A stretch of 64,000 nt of DNA from Longimicrobium terrae (GCF_014202995.1 NZ_JACHIA010000003.1:372001-436000); one strand, 5' to 3'. Positions 25,547-34,189 are shown, numbered from the stretch's first letter. A program made the numbers and translations. The notes: generated by a model from the letters alone, not told the origin.

Positions 25547-25995
25547 TTGCCCCCCAGCTCCGCGGCGTGGTGCCGCTCGGTGTCCACGATTTCGGTCAGC
25601 AGCGCGCGCGTATCGTCATCCATGTGGGCCTCCAGCAGCCGCTCGTACCGGCGCACTTCCCCCTCTTCGCGGGCCTGGGCAGCGGGAGTCCAGACATCCA
25701 TGGAGACGGATTCGGAGGTCAGGTCGGCGATGTCGGCCAGGTCGGCGCCCAGCTCCAGCAGCCGCGCGGTGAGGCGGGATACGTGGTGCTGTTCATCGGC
25801 GTGCAGGTCGTTGAAACGCTCGCTGAGCGCGGCGTCGCCGCGGTCTTCTGCCTGGGCCGCGAGCGAGCGATAGAACAGCGCCTGCTCCTTTTCGGCCGCG
25901 CGCGCGTCTTCCAGGGCTGGGATCAGGTCCAAGACGGTTTCGGTGGATGGGCGGAGTCGGATTGGGGCGCGGCGGACCGCGTGAAGGCGGATCAT
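25531..25995 (-). CDS. Ferritin-like/rubrerythrin-type diiron protein
   Basis: A 154-residue four-helix-bundle protein with the paired Glu/ExxH pattern of ferritin-like diiron proteins: ALEDARAAEKEQALFYRSLA (first Glu), LHADEQHH (E-x-x-H type, about 68-72), REEGEVRRYERLLEAH and IVDTERHHAAEL (E-x-x-H, about 138-141). Such proteins oxidise iron or detoxify peroxide. It is the first gene of the minus-strand unit with SDR, asparaginase and protease. ATG 25995 is used, though the first 20 residues (basic, Arg-rich) look unlike the family and translation may start later. Confidence 0.78.
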   Translation of the reverse strand: MIRLHAVRRAPIRLRPSTETVLDLIPALEDARAAEKEQALFYRSLAAQAEDRGDAALSERFNDLHADEQHHVSRLTARLLELGADLADIADLTSESVSMDVWTPAAQAREEGEVRRYERLLEAHMDDDTRALLTEIVDTERHHAAELGGKWTTA

Positions 25996-26206
25996 CCCCG
26001 GCCGGAATGCATCATTCTCGCGCGTCCGCCGGGTTCATGCAATCGGGGGCGGACCATGCGGCACGGCACGTCCCCCGCCTTGCGGTGCACTCCTTGCCTT
26101 TGGAGGGGCCACGGAGACGCCGGACCCGCTCGCGGGACCGATGAGCGCGGTTGAAGTCCAACCGGTCTGCCCAGCCTCTCCCGAACTGCGCAACAGGGAG
26201 CTTTCC

Positions 26207-26752
26207 ATGATCCGCAAGACCGCTTTCGCCGTCCTTTCGCTCGCCTTCGCGGCCGTCGCGTCGTCCGCCACGCCGCAGCGGCTGGAGGCGCAGGACACCT
26301 TTACCTGCGAGTCGCGCAACAACGACCGCACGTACTGCAACGTCAACACGCGCGGCAACGTGCACCTGGTGCGGCAGCTGAGCCAGGCCGACTGCGTGGC
26401 CGGCCGCAGCTGGGGTACGGATTCGCGCGGGGTGTGGGTTTCGCGCGGATGCCGCGCCAACTTCGTGGTCAACAACAATCCCAACACGCGCGCCGAAAAC
26501 CGCGTCAACGGCGGCATGCGGCGCAACGAGAACCGCGCCTACCGCGCCACCAGCAACCAGGCCGTGCGCATCTGTCGCGACGCCGCGCGCGACCGGTACC
26601 GCAACCTGCAGAACCGCGACGTCAACACCAGCTACCAGGGCACGGACCGCTCCGGTAACTACGTGGTGCGCTGGAACACGCCGCGCGCCGCCGGTACCTG
26701 CAGCGTAGACCAGAACGGCCGGCTGCTGGGCCTGCGCGTCACGCGCCGGTAA
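26207..26752 (+). CDS. Exported DUF3011 protein
   Basis: A 181-residue exported protein: signal peptide FAVLSLAFAAVASSA, then a DUF3011-type domain (about residues 30-85: FTCESRNNDRTYCNV, VHLVRQLSQADCVAG, WGTDSRGVWVSRGCRANF), with four Cys residues probably in two disulfides. The second half is Asn/Arg-rich and repeats a similar pattern (CRDAARDRYRNLQNRD, GNYVVRWN). Function unknown for the family; lectin- or wall-associated roles have been discussed for related Cys-rich domains. GGGAG 6 bases before ATG 26207 fixes the start. Confidence 0.8.
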   Translation: MIRKTAFAVLSLAFAAVASSATPQRLEAQDTFTCESRNNDRTYCNVNTRGNVHLVRQLSQADCVAGRSWGTDSRGVWVSRGCRANFVVNNNPNTRAENRVNGGMRRNENRAYRATSNQAVRICRDAARDRYRNLQNRDVNTSYQGTDRSGNYVVRWNTPRAAGTCSVDQNGRLLGLRVTRR

Positions 26753-26854
26753 GCCCGTCCTCGCCAGAAAACACCTGCCCTCCGTCGCTCCGCGGCGGAG
26801 GGCAGGCTGCATCCCCTCCCGACTTCACCCTCGATCTGACCGGAGCGCAATCCC

Positions 26855-27907
26855 ATGTGGAGCACGCGAATCGCCGCCCTGCTGGCCCTGGCCGTCGCGG
26901 GGCCACGGCTGTGGGCGCAGGAGTGCCCGCCGGACGGCACGCCGCCCATGCGCCCGTCCCTGGGGCGCGGGGCGGTGGAACTCGCCGGCGTGTACCGCGC
27001 GCCGTTCGAGTTCGTGTGCGGCGGGCCCCTCACGCTGCGCGTCCGGCAGTCCGGGACGGAGCTGGTTGCCACGGTGCAGGCGGAAGATGGATGTGCGCAG
27101 AACGGGCAGGTGCGCTGGCGCGGATCGGTCGCGGCGGGCGGGACGGAGTTCGCGGTGACGGTTCCGCGGCCGGGCGGGGTGATGACGGGAACGGCGACGC
27201 TGCTGGATCCGTGCACCATCGCGGTCACCGTCGCGGGACGTGCCGGGTCGGCGCGGTACACCCGGACGGATGGATCCTGCGCGGCCGACGCGGGCCGGCG
27301 CCCGCTGGTGGTGTTCGTGGGCGGGGCGCTGGATGATTGGAACCGCAACCTGCTCAAGGTCTTCTGCGCGTACGACGCGCGGTGGGAGCGCACGCGCAAG
27401 CTGTACGTGATGCACACGGAAGACGCCACGGAGGTGCGGCGGCGCGTGCTGCGCGAGGCGGCGGGCGCGCCCGTGGCCCTCATCGGGCACAGCTACGGCG
27501 GCAACTACGCGTACGAACTGGCGAACGCGATGCGCGGGGATGGAGGCGTGGCGCTGCTGGTGACGCTGGACCCGGTCTCCGGGCCGGCCGGGCCGCGGAT
27601 TCCGCTTGAGCAAGGCACGGCGGGGCGGTGGATCAACGTGTGGGCGGGCTCGGGAATCGGGTTGTCGAGCTGCGGGCTGGCGGGCGCGCTGGGCGGCGCG
27701 TGGGGTTCGCAGCCGCGCGCCGACGCCGACCGCCGCTTTCCGCCCGACCCGTCGGACGACAATCCCTCCATGGATCACTGCAAGACCGAGCAGATGATGC
27801 GGCTCAAACCCATCCAGGACGCGCTCGCGGAGCTGGCCTCGGGACAGGATCGACCACCACCGCTGAGTCCTTCTACTCCATCCAGCGTTGTATCACCCAA
27901 TCGGTGA
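26855..27907 (+). CDS. Exported alpha/beta-hydrolase (lipase-like)
   Basis: A 350-residue exported protein. It has a signal peptide (ALLALAVAGPRLWAQ), a small beta-rich N-terminal domain with Cys pairs (about 25-145), and an alpha/beta-hydrolase domain with the nucleophile elbow GHSYGG (about residue 213), a candidate Asp in TLDPVSG (about 241) and a candidate His in MDHCKTEQ (about 309). It probably cleaves an ester outside the cytoplasm; the substrate is not predictable. CGGAG 9 bases before ATG 26855 supports the start. The C-terminal tail is Pro/Ser-rich and low in structure. Confidence 0.78.
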   Translation: MWSTRIAALLALAVAGPRLWAQECPPDGTPPMRPSLGRGAVELAGVYRAPFEFVCGGPLTLRVRQSGTELVATVQAEDGCAQNGQVRWRGSVAAGGTEFAVTVPRPGGVMTGTATLLDPCTIAVTVAGRAGSARYTRTDGSCAADAGRRPLVVFVGGALDDWNRNLLKVFCAYDARWERTRKLYVMHTEDATEVRRRVLREAAGAPVALIGHSYGGNYAYELANAMRGDGGVALLVTLDPVSGPAGPRIPLEQGTAGRWINVWAGSGIGLSSCGLAGALGGAWGSQPRADADRRFPPDPSDDNPSMDHCKTEQMMRLKPIQDALAELASGQDRPPPLSPSTPSSVVSPNR

Positions 27908-28048
27908 ACAGTTTGGGGAGGCCCGTCCACGCGGTGGCGGATTACAATGCATGGGTTCCAGCCGTCCATTGTTATCATACGATCAATGTTAGCGAGTGAC
28001 CAACGGCAACGCGGGGAACCGATGGGCAAGGGATTACACGGGGAAGCG

Positions 28049-28267
28049 ATGCGGTTCGCGGTGTGCATCCGGAACGATGATTATCCGGTGTCGCTGGACA
28101 TTGGAAATGTGTACGCGATTATCCCGGATCAGGAGGGGGAAGCGCACGGAATGGTGCGGATCGTGGATGAAACAGCGGATGATTATCTCTATCCAACGGC
28201 CTACTTTCGCCTCGTGGATAGCAGGAGTGACGTAGTGGAGGCAGACGCGCCCCGTCCTTGCCGTTGA
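28049..28267 (+). CDS. Small conserved hypothetical protein
   Basis: A 72-residue protein with a compact, acidic sequence (RFAVCIRNDDYPVSLDIG, VYAIIPDQEGEAHGMVRIVD, DDYLYPTAYFRLVD) like a widespread small family that reads as one beta-barrel domain, function unknown. GGGGAA lies 6 bases before ATG 28049; ATG 28022 is an alternative. Its final codons and TGA stop lie at the beginning of a family-A repeat (GTTGAAGCC), so the C-terminal DAPRPCR may not be original. The gap before it, 27908-28048, holds no other gene. Confidence 0.65.
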   Translation: MRFAVCIRNDDYPVSLDIGNVYAIIPDQEGEAHGMVRIVDETADDYLYPTAYFRLVDSRSDVVEADAPRPCR

Positions 28268-28340
28268 AGCCCCGAACGGCGCGCGAATAGCGCCGTGTCG
28301 GGGGTTCCCGCTGTTTTGAGCGGGGGATTCATTCGCTCAA
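28262..28340 (+). repeat. Repeat family A, stand-alone unit
   Basis: GTTGAAGCCCCGAACGGCG, then the hairpin partner CGCCGTGTCGGGG and GAGCGGGGGATTCATTCGCTC. The TGA inside GTTGAAG is the stop codon of the small gene ending at 28267. Other A units are at 375-454, 1917-1995, 9082-9162, 38834-38916, 39071-39150 and (inverted, diverged) 56046-56123. Confidence 0.75.
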
Positions 28341-28375
28341 CACGATCCGCCGCTGCTGGAAACCTAGTGGTGACG

Positions 28376-28413
28376 AAAAGGGCCGCCCGGCGACGATGCC
28401 GGGCGGCCCTTTT
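28376..28413. terminator. Bidirectional hairpin terminator
   Basis: A perfect stem AAAAGGGCCGCCCGGC/GCCGGGCGGCCCTTTT with a 6-base loop. It serves both the small plus-strand gene and the convergent lipoprotein gene ending at 28435. Confidence 0.85.
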
Positions 28414-28434
28414 CGCTCCGCGGAACGGCTGGGA

Positions 28435-29049
28435 TCAGGAGCAGCCTTCCACGTACTCCACCTGCGGGCGCTGCCCTGCGCGCATGCGCGTCACCTTGCC
28501 GCCGTCGGTCTCAAAGACGAGCGCGCGCGTGGTGTCGGCATTCGCGGGGCGCACCGTAAGGTACTTGCCCGTCTGCACGTACTTGTGCGGCCCCTCGGTC
28601 ACCCGTCCGGCGTACAACTGCTGGATGCGCGATTCCGGATCGCCCACGCGCGCGCCCTCGGCCGTGGCGAGCGCGGCGGAGTCGATGTCCACCCGCACCA
28701 GCCGGCCGCCTTCCATCATCACCTTGAGCCCGGCGGGGAGCGCGGCAGACTTCGGATAGTCGCACGCCGTGGGATCGGGCGGGCCCGCCAGCCCGGTGGT
28801 CAGATCGCCGCCCAGCGCCGCGCGGGCCTCGTCCTTGGTCATGCCGATGCGCAGCGGGCCGGCGCCGTCCATCCGCAGAGACCATCCCGTATCCGCCACC
28901 GCGGGCGTGGCAGGCGCTGCCGGAACCGCCACGGCGGCACCGCCCTGCTCCGCCCCCGTGGACGGCGCCTCGGGCGCCTCGCGATCCGCGTCCCCGGAAC
29001 CACACGCCGCCAGCGCGGCAACCATCAGCAGTGATGACAAGCTCCGCAT
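28435..29049 (-). CDS. Lipoprotein with SmpA-like repeat motif
   Basis: A 204-residue lipoprotein: signal sequence with lipobox LAAC (Cys16), then an Ala/Pro-rich linker to about residue 50. The segment RIGMTKDEARAALGG (about 67-81) matches the G-M-T-x-x-E-A motif of small BamE/SmpA-like and related periplasmic domains. The rest (VMMEGGRLVRVDID, VGDPESRIQQLYAGRV, KYLTVRPA) looks like two related beta-alpha repeats. The role is unknown, probably envelope-associated. GGAGGGG 4-5 bases before ATG 29049 is a strong start signal. Confidence 0.75.
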   Translation of the reverse strand: MRSLSSLLMVAALAACGSGDADREAPEAPSTGAEQGGAAVAVPAAPATPAVADTGWSLRMDGAGPLRIGMTKDEARAALGGDLTTGLAGPPDPTACDYPKSAALPAGLKVMMEGGRLVRVDIDSAALATAEGARVGDPESRIQQLYAGRVTEGPHKYVQTGKYLTVRPANADTTRALVFETDGGKVTRMRAGQRPQVEYVEGCS

Positions 29050-29135
29050 CCACCCCTCCGTTATCCCCCACGTGAAAAAAAGGCCCGCGCCGAATCATCG
29101 GCGCGAGCCCCTTGTACCCGGAAGCGTCCGCTGGG

Positions 29136-29444
29136 TTACCGGACGCCGGTTGCGCCCAGCGCGCCCGCGGCCCCGAACCGCTCCGCCAGCGCGGCCAGAC
29201 CCTCCGCATCCGCCTCAGCCTGGGCGTGAAAGGCGTGGGTCAGCAGCGCGTCCGCAGCCATCAGCGGGAGCGCCTCCTCCCGCCGCAGGCCATCCAGCGT
29301 GCCGAGCAGCGCGACCGCGGCCCCGGCCATCGCCTCCGGAACCGGGAGCGAAGCATCCGCCGGGAGCGCCTCGATCATGGCCGCGAGCAGCGCGGGGGGA
29401 CTATCTCCCAGCCGTTCGCGCACCCACGCCTCCGCCGGCGTCAC
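29136..29444 (-). CDS. Hypothetical protein coupled to alaS
   Basis: A 102-residue Ala/Leu-rich, mainly helical protein. It starts at GTG 29444, whose GTGA overlaps the TGA of alaS, so it is translated by coupling. No motif is recognised; there is no signal peptide or clear membrane segment. It is either a small genuine gene of unknown role tied to alaS or, less likely, an unselected reading frame; the overlap and full-length helix pattern favour the former. Confidence 0.55.
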   Translation of the reverse strand: MTPAEAWVRERLGDSPPALLAAMIEALPADASLPVPEAMAGAAVALLGTLDGLRREEALPLMAADALLTHAFHAQAEADAEGLAALAERFGAAGALGATGVR

Positions 29445-32404
29445 GCCGCGGAGCCGGCCAGCAGCGGGCGGACGATGTCGATCACCCGCTCCATCGCCTC
29501 GTCCATCCGCTCGCGGTCCCCCGCCCCGGCCTGCGCCATGTGCGGCTTGCCCCCGCCGCGCCCGCCGGTGACGGCTGCCACCTCGCGGACCAGCGCGTCG
29601 GCGCGCACGCCGCGCTGGATGAGGTCGTCCGTGACCACGGCGACGAACATGGGCTTGTCGCCCCGGTCCGCCAGCACGGCCACGCCGCTCCCCAGCCGCT
29701 CGCGCAGCTTGTCGCCCAGCGCCTTCATCTCGTCCACCCCGCCCTCGAACAGGGCCGAGGCGCGGATCAGGCGGATGCCGTCCACGGTTTCCGCCGCGTT
29801 CAGCATCTCGCCCAGGACGTCGGCGCCGCCGGAGGCGCGGGCCTTTTCCAGCTGCTTCTGCAGGTCGCGCCCCTGCTCCAGCACCTGCTGAATGCGCGGG
29901 ATCAGGTTCTCTTCGCGCGTCTTGAGCAGCCCGGCCGCGTCGCGCAGGACGCGTTCATCCCGCCGCACGCGCTCGAACGCCTCGCGACCCGTAACGGCTT
30001 CCACGCGCCGCACGCCCGCCGCCACGCCGCTTTCCGACACGATGCGGAACAGGCCGATCTGCCCCGTCGTGCGCACGTGCGTGCCGCCGCACAGTTCCAT
30101 GGACACGCCCGGGATCTCCACCACGCGCACCACGTCGCCGTACTTTTCGCTGAACAGCGCCATGGCGCCGCGGGCTGTAGCCTCGGGATACGACATCTGG
30201 TTGATGCAGACGTCGTCGTTGGCCCACACCGCCTCGTTCACCAGCCGCTCCACCTCGGCCACCTGGTCCGCGGTCATCGGCCCGCTGTGCGTGAAGTCGA
30301 AGCGCAGGCGGTCCGGCGTGACCAGCGAGCCCTGCTGGTGAACGTGCTCGCCCAGCACGCGGCGCAGGGCGGCGTGCAGCAGGTGCGTGGCGGTGTGGTT
30401 GCGCTCCGTGTCGCGGCGCGGCGGCACGTCGATTCCCGCCTGAACGCGGCCGGGCGCGAAGTCGCCTTCCACCGGGCCGATGACCGCCACCCGTCCCGCC
30501 ACCTTGCGCACCTCTTCCACCGCGAGCGTCCACCCGGCACCGCGCACGTGGCCTCGGTCGCTGGTCTGCCCGCCGCTTTCGGCGTAGAACGGGTTTTCGC
30601 GCAGCTGCAGCGCGATCCGCCCGTCATCCATCCGGCGGAAGGCGAGCACGTCCGTCTCGGAGGAGGTGGCGCGGTAGGCGGCAAAGTCCTGCTCCGCGCC
30701 GGCCGCGCCCTCCACCTCTTCCCATCCCATCGAAAACGAGTCGTCCATCCCCACGCCGCTGGCCGCGCGGTCCTCGCGGCTGCGGCGGCGCTGCGCATCC
30801 AGCTCCGTCTCAAAGCCGGCCAGGTCCACCTCGTAGCCGCGCTCCCGCGCCATCAGCTCCGTCAGGTCGACGGGGAAGCCGAAGGTGTCGTACAGCTTGA
30901 AGACGTCCGCGCCAGACAGCTTCGCAGGACGGTTCATCGGGACGGTCCGACTCCCTTCATGCTTGATGATGTGAAGACCGAACGGAGTTTCGACAACTTC
31001 GCTGATCTCACCGGGCTTCAGACGAGCAGCCGCATGCTCGAATTCCGGCACCATGCGTCCACCACCGAAATACCCGAGCTTGCCACCATACTCCTTGGCG
31101 TGGGCGTCGGTGCTGTACTCCCGGACCAGAGCCTCGAAGTCCTCACCTGCAATGGCGCGCTGCCGGATGTGCTCCGCCTTCGTCCAAAGCTGCTCTTCCT
31201 CGTGAGGTGTAGCCTCAGCCGGGATGCTCAGCAGAATGTGACTTACGTTCACCTGCCTTCCAGGGGCCAGCTGGTCGAACAGGCGGATGCCGGCGTCGAT
31301 GGTGGCCAGGAAGCGCTCTTCCTCCGCGCGCGTGTTGCTGACGATGTACTCGCGGCGCGCCTGGAGCTCCGGATACACGGCGCCCATCCGCTCGATGACG
31401 GCCTCCACGACCTCCACCAGCGTGGGCGTGCGGCGGCCCAGCAGCCAGGCGTGGCGCACGGCCCGGCGCAGGATGCGGCGCAGCACGTAGCCGCGCCCCT
31501 CGTTGGACGGAAACACGCCGTCCGCCAGCAGGAACGCGGTGGCGCGTGCGTGGTCCGCCAGCACGCGGTAGCTCACGCCCTGCTCGGTGTCGTACTCGTA
31601 CGGCACGCCCACGACGCCCACCGCGCGGGCGATGATGTCGGCGAACAGGTCCGTCTTGTAGTTGGCGTCCACGCCCTGAAGGACGGAGGCCAGGCGCTCC
31701 AGCCCCATCCCCGTGTCCACGCACGGCGCGGGAAGCGGGTGCAGTTCGCCGTCCGCGTCGCGGTCGAACTGCATGAAGACCAGGTTCCAGATTTCCAGGA
31801 ACTCGCCGGCCTCGCCGATCTCCTCGAACTCCTCGCGCGTCACCTCCGTCCCGCGGCGGCCTTCGGGGCGCAGGTCGAAGTGGATTTCCGAGCAGGGGCC
31901 GCAGGGGCCGGTGTCGGCCATCTGCCAGAAGTTGTCCTTGTCGCCCAGGCCGAAGATGCGCTCCGGCTTCACCCCCGCGACCTCGATCCACAGCTGCCGG
32001 GCCTCGTCGTCCGTGTGATGGACGGTGACCCACAGGCGGTTCCTGTCGATGCCGTAGACGTCCGTCAGCAGCTCCCACGCGAAGCGGATGGCGTCACGCT
32101 TGAAGTAGTCGCCGAAGCTGAAGTTGCCCAGCATCTCAAAGAACGTGTGGTGCCGGGCCGTGTAGCCCACGTTCTCCAGGTCGTTGTGCTTGCCGCCCGC
32201 GCGCACGCACTTCTGGCTGGTGGAGGCGCGGGTGTACGGCGCGGACTCCATCCCCAGAAACACCTTCTTGAACGGCACCATCCCGGCGTTGGTGAACAGC
32301 AGGGTGGGGTCGTCCACCGGCACCAGGGACGCGGAGGGGCGCACCGTGTGCCCCTGGCGGGCGAAATAATCCAGAAACTGGGAGCGGATCTCGTCGGCGC
32401 GCAT
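29441..32404 (-). CDS. alaS: Alanyl-tRNA synthetase with inserted parvulin PPIase domain
   Basis: A 987-residue AlaRS, about 110 longer than usual. Class II catalytic motifs (RFTNAGMVPFK-type, HHTFFEMLGNFSFGDYFK, WNLVFMQFDR, GMGLERL) fill residues 1-260. The editing domain has HTATHLLHAAL and CGGTHVRTTGQIG; the C-terminal C-Ala domain has GGRGGGKPHMAQAG. Between FLATIDAGIRLFDQLAP and LSGADVFKLYDTFGFPVDL, which are adjacent in ordinary AlaRS, residues about 384-487 (nt 30944-31255) form a parvulin domain: VSHILLSIP, GEDFEALVREYSTD, GGKLGYFGGGRMVPEFEHAA, GEISEVVETPFGLHIIK. By hand count 30961-31260 is about 59% GC against 73% in 31261-31560. ATG 32404 matches the family N-terminus (RADEIRSQFLDYF); ATG 32449 adds 15 residues. 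Confidence 0.95.
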   Translation of the reverse strand: MRADEIRSQFLDYFARQGHTVRPSASLVPVDDPTLLFTNAGMVPFKKVFLGMESAPYTRASTSQKCVRAGGKHNDLENVGYTARHHTFFEMLGNFSFGDYFKRDAIRFAWELLTDVYGIDRNRLWVTVHHTDDEARQLWIEVAGVKPERIFGLGDKDNFWQMADTGPCGPCSEIHFDLRPEGRRGTEVTREEFEEIGEAGEFLEIWNLVFMQFDRDADGELHPLPAPCVDTGMGLERLASVLQGVDANYKTDLFADIIARAVGVVGVPYEYDTEQGVSYRVLADHARATAFLLADGVFPSNEGRGYVLRRILRRAVRHAWLLGRRTPTLVEVVEAVIERMGAVYPELQARREYIVSNTRAEEERFLATIDAGIRLFDQLAPGRQVNVSHILLSIPAEATPHEEEQLWTKAEHIRQRAIAGEDFEALVREYSTDAHAKEYGGKLGYFGGGRMVPEFEHAAARLKPGEISEVVETPFGLHIIKHEGSRTVPMNRPAKLSGADVFKLYDTFGFPVDLTELMARERGYEVDLAGFETELDAQRRRSREDRAASGVGMDDSFSMGWEEVEGAAGAEQDFAAYRATSSETDVLAFRRMDDGRIALQLRENPFYAESGGQTSDRGHVRGAGWTLAVEEVRKVAGRVAVIGPVEGDFAPGRVQAGIDVPPRRDTERNHTATHLLHAALRRVLGEHVHQQGSLVTPDRLRFDFTHSGPMTADQVAEVERLVNEAVWANDDVCINQMSYPEATARGAMALFSEKYGDVVRVVEIPGVSMELCGGTHVRTTGQIGLFRIVSESGVAAGVRRVEAVTGREAFERVRRDERVLRDAAGLLKTREENLIPRIQQVLEQGRDLQKQLEKARASGGADVLGEMLNAAETVDGIRLIRASALFEGGVDEMKALGDKLRERLGSGVAVLADRGDKPMFVAVVTDDLIQRGVRADALVREVAAVTGGRGGGKPHMAQAGAGDRERMDEAMERVIDIVRPLLAGSAA

Positions 32405-32614
32405 GGAACCGTCTGCGAAAAAGGCGTGCGGAACAGGAACCCACAACATAACGCGGAACGGCGTGTCCTCTCAAGCGGCGGCGCGCGTTTCTCCCCTGAT
32501 CCATTCACGGGAGTGATGGAGCGCATCGTTTTTTGTCCCGATGACAAGCGCGCGCCCGCCGCCGTAGGTTGCCGGGAGCCGTGATCGTCGGGCGGCCCCA
32601 CACCGCGAGGAGCG

Positions 32615-34012
32615 ATGGAATCTGAGACCCCCGCCGGCGACGGCTTCGAGCGCGAACTGACCACCGACCTGGACGACCGCACCCCCGACCCGCCGCGCGG
32701 GATGGCGATGCACAACCGCATTCTGCTGGGCCTGGTGCTGGGCGCGGCGTGCGGGCTGGCCGCCAACGCCGCGCTGGGGGCGGACGATCCGCGGCTCGCG
32801 TGGACGGTGCAGAACCTGGCTTCGCCCGTCGGCGCCCTCTTTCTACGCCTGCTGTTGATGGTGGTGATCCCCCTCGTCTTTGCCGCGCTCGTCGTGGGCG
32901 TGGCGGGAATCGGCGACGTGCGCAAGCTGGGGCGCGTGGGGCTCAAGTCGTTCGGCTACACGCTCGTGGTGTCCGCCATCTCCGTAGTCGTGGGCCTCAC
33001 GCTGGCCAACACCATCCGCCCGGGCGACCGCATGTCGGCAGCGACGGCCACGGCGCTGGAGGCCCGCTATGGCACGCAGGCGGAGGACCGCGTCAAGGCG
33101 GCCATCGGCGGGGAAGCGGAGAAGCGGCCGGTGCTCACGCAGGTGATCGAGACGGTGATCCCCAGCAATCCGTTCGCGGCGGCATCGTCCGAGACGCCCA
33201 ACCTGCTGCACCTGATGTTCTTCGCCCTCGCGCTGGGGGTGGCGGCCACGCTCGTCGGCCCGAAGGTGGCGGCGCCGTTCGTCAACGCGATGGAGTCGCT
33301 GTTCGCCATCTCGGCCAAGCTGATCGAGATCATCATGAAGCTGGCGCCATTCGCGGTGTTTGCGCTCCTGTTCGCCAGCACGGCGGGGTTCGGGCTCGAT
33401 CTGCTGGGGACGCTGGCGTGGTTCGTCCTCACGGTGCTGCTGGGGCTGGGGATTCAGATGTTCGGCGTGTACTCGCTTTCCGTCGCGCTGCTGTCGCGCA
33501 TTTCGCCCATCGAGTTCTTTCGGCGCATTCAGTCGGTGATGCTCACGGCGTTCAGCACCTCGTCATCCAACGCCACGCTCCCCACGGCGCTGCGGGTGAC
33601 GGAGCAGAACCTGGGCGTGCCCAAGGAGATCAACTCGTTCGTGCTCACCGTGGGCGCGACCGCGAATCAGAACGGGACGGCGCTGTACGAGGGCGTCACA
33701 GTCCTCTTTCTGGCGCAGATCGCGGGTGTGGACCTGTCCATCGCGCAGCAGATCACTGTCGCCTACCTGGCCATCCTTGGCGGGATCGGGACGGCCGGCG
33801 TGCCGTCGGGCTCCATCCCGTTCATCATCGTGGTGCTGGCGACCATCGGCGTGAACCCGGCGCTCATCGGCATCATCCTGGGCGTGGACCGCATTCTGGA
33901 CATGTGCCGGACCACGCTGAACGTGGCGGGAGACATTACGGCGGCGACGTACGTGGCGCGTTCGGAGGGATACAAGCTGCTGGGGCGGCCGGGAGAGCGG
34001 ATCGCGGCGTAG
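32615..34012 (+). CDS. Dicarboxylate/amino acid:cation symporter (DAACS family)
   Basis: A 465-residue inner-membrane transporter of the GltP/DctA family, which imports C4-dicarboxylates or acidic amino acids with Na+ or H+. Multiple membrane segments are clear. The family signatures are the serine-rich hairpin FSTSSSNATLPTALR (about 320-335), GATANQNGTALYEGV (about 350) and GTAGVPSGSIPFI (about 395), plus GVDRILDMCRTTLNVAGD near the end. A charged cytoplasmic leader of about 30 residues precedes the first helix. GGAG 4 bases before ATG 32615. It is divergent from alaS with a 210-base intergenic region. Confidence 0.93.
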   Translation: MESETPAGDGFERELTTDLDDRTPDPPRGMAMHNRILLGLVLGAACGLAANAALGADDPRLAWTVQNLASPVGALFLRLLLMVVIPLVFAALVVGVAGIGDVRKLGRVGLKSFGYTLVVSAISVVVGLTLANTIRPGDRMSAATATALEARYGTQAEDRVKAAIGGEAEKRPVLTQVIETVIPSNPFAAASSETPNLLHLMFFALALGVAATLVGPKVAAPFVNAMESLFAISAKLIEIIMKLAPFAVFALLFASTAGFGLDLLGTLAWFVLTVLLGLGIQMFGVYSLSVALLSRISPIEFFRRIQSVMLTAFSTSSSNATLPTALRVTEQNLGVPKEINSFVLTVGATANQNGTALYEGVTVLFLAQIAGVDLSIAQQITVAYLAILGGIGTAGVPSGSIPFIIVVLATIGVNPALIGIILGVDRILDMCRTTLNVAGDITAATYVARSEGYKLLGRPGERIAA

Positions 34013-34036
34013 CCTTCCGTGCGGGAACTGCCGTTT

Positions 34037-34115
34037 CACACGGAGGCCACGGAGGATGCACGGAGGGCACGGAGGAAAAGAAGGGCCTCACGCAGAGCAG
34101 CAGAGGAGCAGAGTC
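34037..34115 (-). repeat. Repeat family G (heptamer-type short repeats)
   Basis: Four ACGGAGG words about 10 bases apart (34039-34076) are followed by CCTCACGCAGAGCAGCAGAGGAGCAGAG. Read on the minus strand this is CTCTGC words ending CTCTGCGTGAGG, the same motif as at 36036-36080 and in both arms of 45473-45630. It lies just after the symporter gene stop. A GC-rich F unit (GGCGGGCCTGGGCTCGCGGCCGCG) follows at 34128-34157. Confidence 0.6.
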
Positions 34116-34189
34116 GGGGATCGGCGCGGCGGCGGGCCTGGGCTCGCGGCCGCGCACGTTCATCCCGGCGGTGATGGGTGGCGCGGGGC

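Noticed and set aside
30944-31255. AlaRS insert as a frameshift or assembly error.
   Set aside because: The frame is open and in phase on both sides, and both junctions fall in the loop between two conserved AlaRS segments; it reads as a real domain, though an assembly check is still worthwhile.
28769-32584. A 1271-residue open frame on the plus strand opposite alaS.
   Set aside because: It is the antisense shadow of alaS, with His/Arg/Val-rich, family-less sequence, an artefact of high-GC codon bias. The same holds for other long antisense frames, for example opposite glnN and the penicillin acylase gene.
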